This document shows positions 62,041 through 64,000 of a stretch of 64,000 nucleotides of DNA, one piece after another. The stretch is taken from contig NZ_VOHB01000002.1 in NCBI RefSeq assembly GCF_007859295.1, forward strand, positions 1,985,624 to 2,049,623, given 5' to 3'. A program made the position numbers and the translations under genes. This DNA is from Planococcus sp. CPCC 101016 (GTDB taxonomy: Bacteria > Bacillota > Bacilli > Bacillales_A > Planococcaceae). The notes under the pieces are model-generated. The model searched no databases and had not been told where the DNA came from. It saw only the letters and a program-made list of their open reading frames with translations. How positions within the stretch are numbered: position 1 is the stretch's first letter; every line of letters starts with the position of its first letter.

Positions 62041-62130
62041 TTTTTTCACCTCTTTTCTCACTTAATCTAGAAAGCATTTTTAAAAGTGTATCCCTAGCAT
62101 GCTACTCGTCCAGTTTCTTAAGAATTAAGG

Positions 62131-62170
62131 TTTTGAAAGTAACTTAATTCACGATAATTTACTTTCAAAA
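62131..62170. repeat. intergenic inverted repeat (GTAACTT family)
   Basis: TTTTGAAAGTAA and TTACTTTCAAAA, 12-base perfect arms with a 16-base loop that begins CTTAATTC. There is no T-tract. It lies about 90 bases upstream of the barstar gene. Confidence 0.55.
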
Positions 62171-62214
62171 CTGATATGAACCATCGCTTACATCAGTCTA
62201 CTTTTGTATTCTTT

Positions 62215-62520
62215 TCAATCTCCAGCACAATGAATAGTTTCAACACCTGGCATTTTTAATTTGAGGATTAAGCCATCCACTTGATTTTGATATTCTTTAG
62301 GAATAAACATACGAACATTCTTGAAATCCTCTATTAGGTTTTCAACTTCTTGTCGATTGTATGTAACATTAGTTAAATAAAAGTCCTTAAGTTTTCTTAA
62401 ATAATGATAACTTCCCCAGTTATTATTTCTAATAAATAAAGCGTCATGAAATTCAGACTCTATTTCCGTATGACCTATTTCTTGTCCTTCTTTATCATAG
62501 AAAACGATATCAATTCCCAT
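62215..62520 (-). CDS. small hypothetical protein, immunity-like
   Basis: A 101-residue soluble protein. MGIDIVFYDKEGQEIGHTEI, SEFHDALFIRNNNWGSYHYL and KDFYLTNVTYNRQEVENLIE suggest an alpha/beta fold, similar to small immunity-type proteins that begin MGIDI. ATG 62520 has AAGGGG 9 bases upstream. The ORF start at 62565 lacks an RBS. The function is unknown. Confidence 0.65.
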   Translation of the reverse strand: MGIDIVFYDKEGQEIGHTEIESEFHDALFIRNNNWGSYHYLRKLKDFYLTNVTYNRQEVENLIEDFKNVRMFIPKEYQNQVDGLILKLKMPGVETIHCAGD

Positions 62521-62683
62521 ATCAAACATCCCCTTATTTACTCTTGGATTTGAATTTTCATTCAAAATGTATGTTAATCATATAAAGATTTTTTTAATGG
62601 ATAACACAGTCTCCCATTGTTTTTGAAGCTAGCAATTCGTCAGGTAACTTCATCCATTTGGAAGCAATTTGATCAACGAACTT

Positions 62684-62872
62684 TTATAGTTGATTTTGAG
62701 ATGGTTCAACAGCTTTTAACTTAACTTTATATATATCGTCTATTTTCCAATAATCCTCAACTTTAATGATGGAAGTATTCATATTGTAGGTTTCAGTCAA
62801 TTCGACAAAGGACGATGAAAATTGCGTTGCTTTTTCTTCACTAGTGGCCTCAATAAACAGAGTGATTAACAT
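62684..62872 (-). CDS. 62-residue hypothetical protein
   Basis: A ferredoxin-like-looking small protein: strand MLITLFIEAT, helix SEEKATQFSSSFVELTETYN, then strands NTSIIKVEDYWKIDDIYKVK. The RBS AAAGGAG lies 7 bases before the ATG, supporting a real gene. There is no family assignment. An inverted repeat lies just upstream at 62894-62929. Confidence 0.6.
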   Translation of the reverse strand: MLITLFIEATSEEKATQFSSSFVELTETYNMNTSIIKVEDYWKIDDIYKVKLKAVEPSQNQL

Positions 62873-62893
62873 ATTTATCTCCTTTTATCTTTT

Positions 62894-62929
62894 TTGAATG
62901 TAACTTAACTGCACTTTTGCTACATTCAA
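62894..62929. repeat. intergenic inverted repeat (GTAACTT family)
   Basis: TTGAATGTA and TACATTCAA, 9-base arms around ACTTAACTGCACTTTTGC. It is 22 bases upstream of the 62872 start codon. The rest of 62930-63080 shows no gene. Confidence 0.5.
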
Positions 62930-63080
62930 TTCCATGAATCCATTACCACTATTCCATCCAGCAAATCTAGTTATTTAATATGAAATTAGATTCATTGTAC
63001 CAAAAAATTACATTTGATAAATTGAAATAAATAGAGTCTAGAAAATTAAACTGCTCGTAAAAGCACACTTATATGCACAA

Positions 63081-63113
63081 AAAAAGAAGAGGCTCGCTAT
63101 CAAGTCTCTTCTC
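63081..63113 (-). terminator. terminator of the FtsX-type permease gene
   Basis: AGAAGAG and CTCTTCT arms with a 14-base loop, and TTTTTTT on the minus strand. It lies 98 bases after the permease stop. Confidence 0.7.
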
Positions 63114-63210
63114 TTCCGATAACCTCTCATATATAAATTACTGCTTTTTATTATTGTTCCTGTGTCTTTCCTTATCTATTTTTATAAAATCTATCCTTTA
63201 TTCTCGTGCA

Positions 63211-64000
63211 TTACGCATTTTCCTGTTTCAGACTTTCAATGATATTTGCATTCTTTATTTTGATAATTGAATACAGCATTGCTGCTCCGACAATCAGGAA
63301 AATTACCACAATCGTAAAAAGAATACTCATCCACGGGAGAGAAAATTCATACTGGAACGTGTAGCCTAACGAACGGTGCATGATCAGCATCAATCCTATA
63401 CTGATAGGCAATCCATAAGCCAATGCTTTTCCTCCATAAAAAAAGCTTTCGTAGCGGATCATCTTGTTAAAGCCTTTCGGAGTCATGCCGACCGATCTCA
63501 GCATCGCAAACTCTCTTTTCCGAAGGGAAATGCTTGTAGATATCGTGTTAAAGATATTCGCGATGGAAATGAGTGAAATCAGTGTAATAAAACCGTAAGT
63601 AAAAACGGACATCAGTATAATCATCTGCTCTTCTTGTTGGCGCTGTTGATAAATATTATAGATTTGGATATTTGTTTCGTTTTGTTCTTCGATTACTGCT
63701 TGAGTTGCCATCGGATCAGAACTGGTTGCATAGATGGAAGTCGATCCTTCCTCTTCAGTAAAATTCAATTGATTCAATGTCTTTATTGGAACGATAATGG
63801 TGAGACCACCAAGTCCTGTTTGCTGGACACCCATTGGCACTTTTTCAGTCAAAGCTGCAATTTTAAATGTAGTCAATAACTCTCCTTCAAGCGGATCCCC
63901 TGTTTCACTGTAAAGGCTCTTATGCACTTCGAGCCCATCTCCAATTTCCGTATTAATGGTTTTAGTTTCGACAAATTTACCGGAAGCTGCGTCTTCGTAA
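63211..64000 (-). CDS. FtsX-family ABC transporter permease, 5' part outside the window
   Basis: The reading frame is open to the window edge, so only the last 263 residues or so are seen. An extracellular segment (TKTINTEIGDGLEVHKSLYS, GLGGLTIIVPIKTLNQLNF) is followed by the FtsX core: ILMSVFTYGFITLISLISIA, SLRKREFAMLRSVGMTPKGF, and two final helices. This is the MacB/BceB-like permease part of an ABC system, probably involved in peptide export or envelope sensing. The partner ATPase gene should lie upstream, beyond the window. Confidence 0.85.
   Translation of the reverse strand, partial: YEDAASGKFVETKTINTEIGDGLEVHKSLYSETGDPLEGELLTTFKIAALTEKVPMGVQQTGLGGLTIIVPIKTLNQLNFTEEEGSTSIYATSSDPMATQAVIEEQNETNIQIYNIYQQRQQEEQMIILMSVFTYGFITLISLISIANIFNTISTSISLRKREFAMLRSVGMTPKGFNKMIRYESFFYGGKALAYGLPISIGLMLIMHRSLGYTFQYEFSLPWMSILFTIVVIFLIVGAAMLYSIIKIKNANIIESLKQENA

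Overview
The window looks like chromosomal DNA of a low-GC Gram-positive bacterium of the Bacillales, most likely the Planococcaceae (Planococcus or a close relative). This is inferred from AT-rich intergenic DNA, strong AGGAGG-type ribosome binding sites, frequent TTG and GTG starts, many short lipoproteins, YhgE/Pip, DUF421, KtrA/C-type RCK and FCD-GntR proteins, and GC-rich structured intergenic repeats of the kind known from Bacillus relatives. No rRNA, tRNA, CRISPR array, transposase or prophage gene was found.

Layout. 0-5 kb: an MscS channel, a GH1 phospho-beta-glucosidase divergent from its probable HutC-type GntR repressor with a perfect 20-bp palindrome between them, and small membrane proteins. 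4.5-15 kb: short operons and single genes for small-molecule enzymes: two P-loop kinases, a Nudix hydrolase, an aminoglycoside-type phosphotransferase beside a nucleotidyltransferase-like protein, a zinc phospholipase C-like protein, a methyltransferase, a GNAT, a deoxyribosyltransferase-like protein, a phosphatase and lipoproteins. 15-24 kb: an Rrf2 regulator coupled to a long YhgE-type exporter, a zinc alcohol dehydrogenase, and an alkaline phosphatase. 24-30 kb: a tryptophan catabolic cluster (kynU, kynA, then a YfcC-type transporter and an M20 peptidase) divergent from a TetR regulator, with a 29-bp operator-like palindrome between. 30-37 kb: a complete malonate decarboxylase operon (regulator, mdcH, A, B, C, a fused mdcD-mdcE, mdcG).

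37-49 kb: membrane proteins, a dihydroorotate-dehydrogenase-like domain fused to a duplicated membrane module, a small gene split in two by a 0.46-kb insertion carrying two GC-rich repeats between 19-bp direct repeats, a CopC protein beside a duplicated histidine-bearing surface protein, a MurE paralogue, a GAF-STAS protein and an RCK potassium-channel regulator. 49-63 kb: an accessory stretch of short proteins (CPCC, DUF4279, Imm5-like, barstar and others) that resembles an orphan immunity-gene island. It also holds at least four broken or truncated genes, recurrent intergenic inverted repeats and an ArsR-controlled MFS exporter. The window ends inside an FtsX-type permease.

The most notable items are the DHODH-membrane fusion, the insertion-split small gene, the duplicated His-rich anchored protein, the fused malonate decarboxylase subunits, and the decaying orphan-immunity island. 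All functional names rest on reading motifs by eye. No database search was possible.
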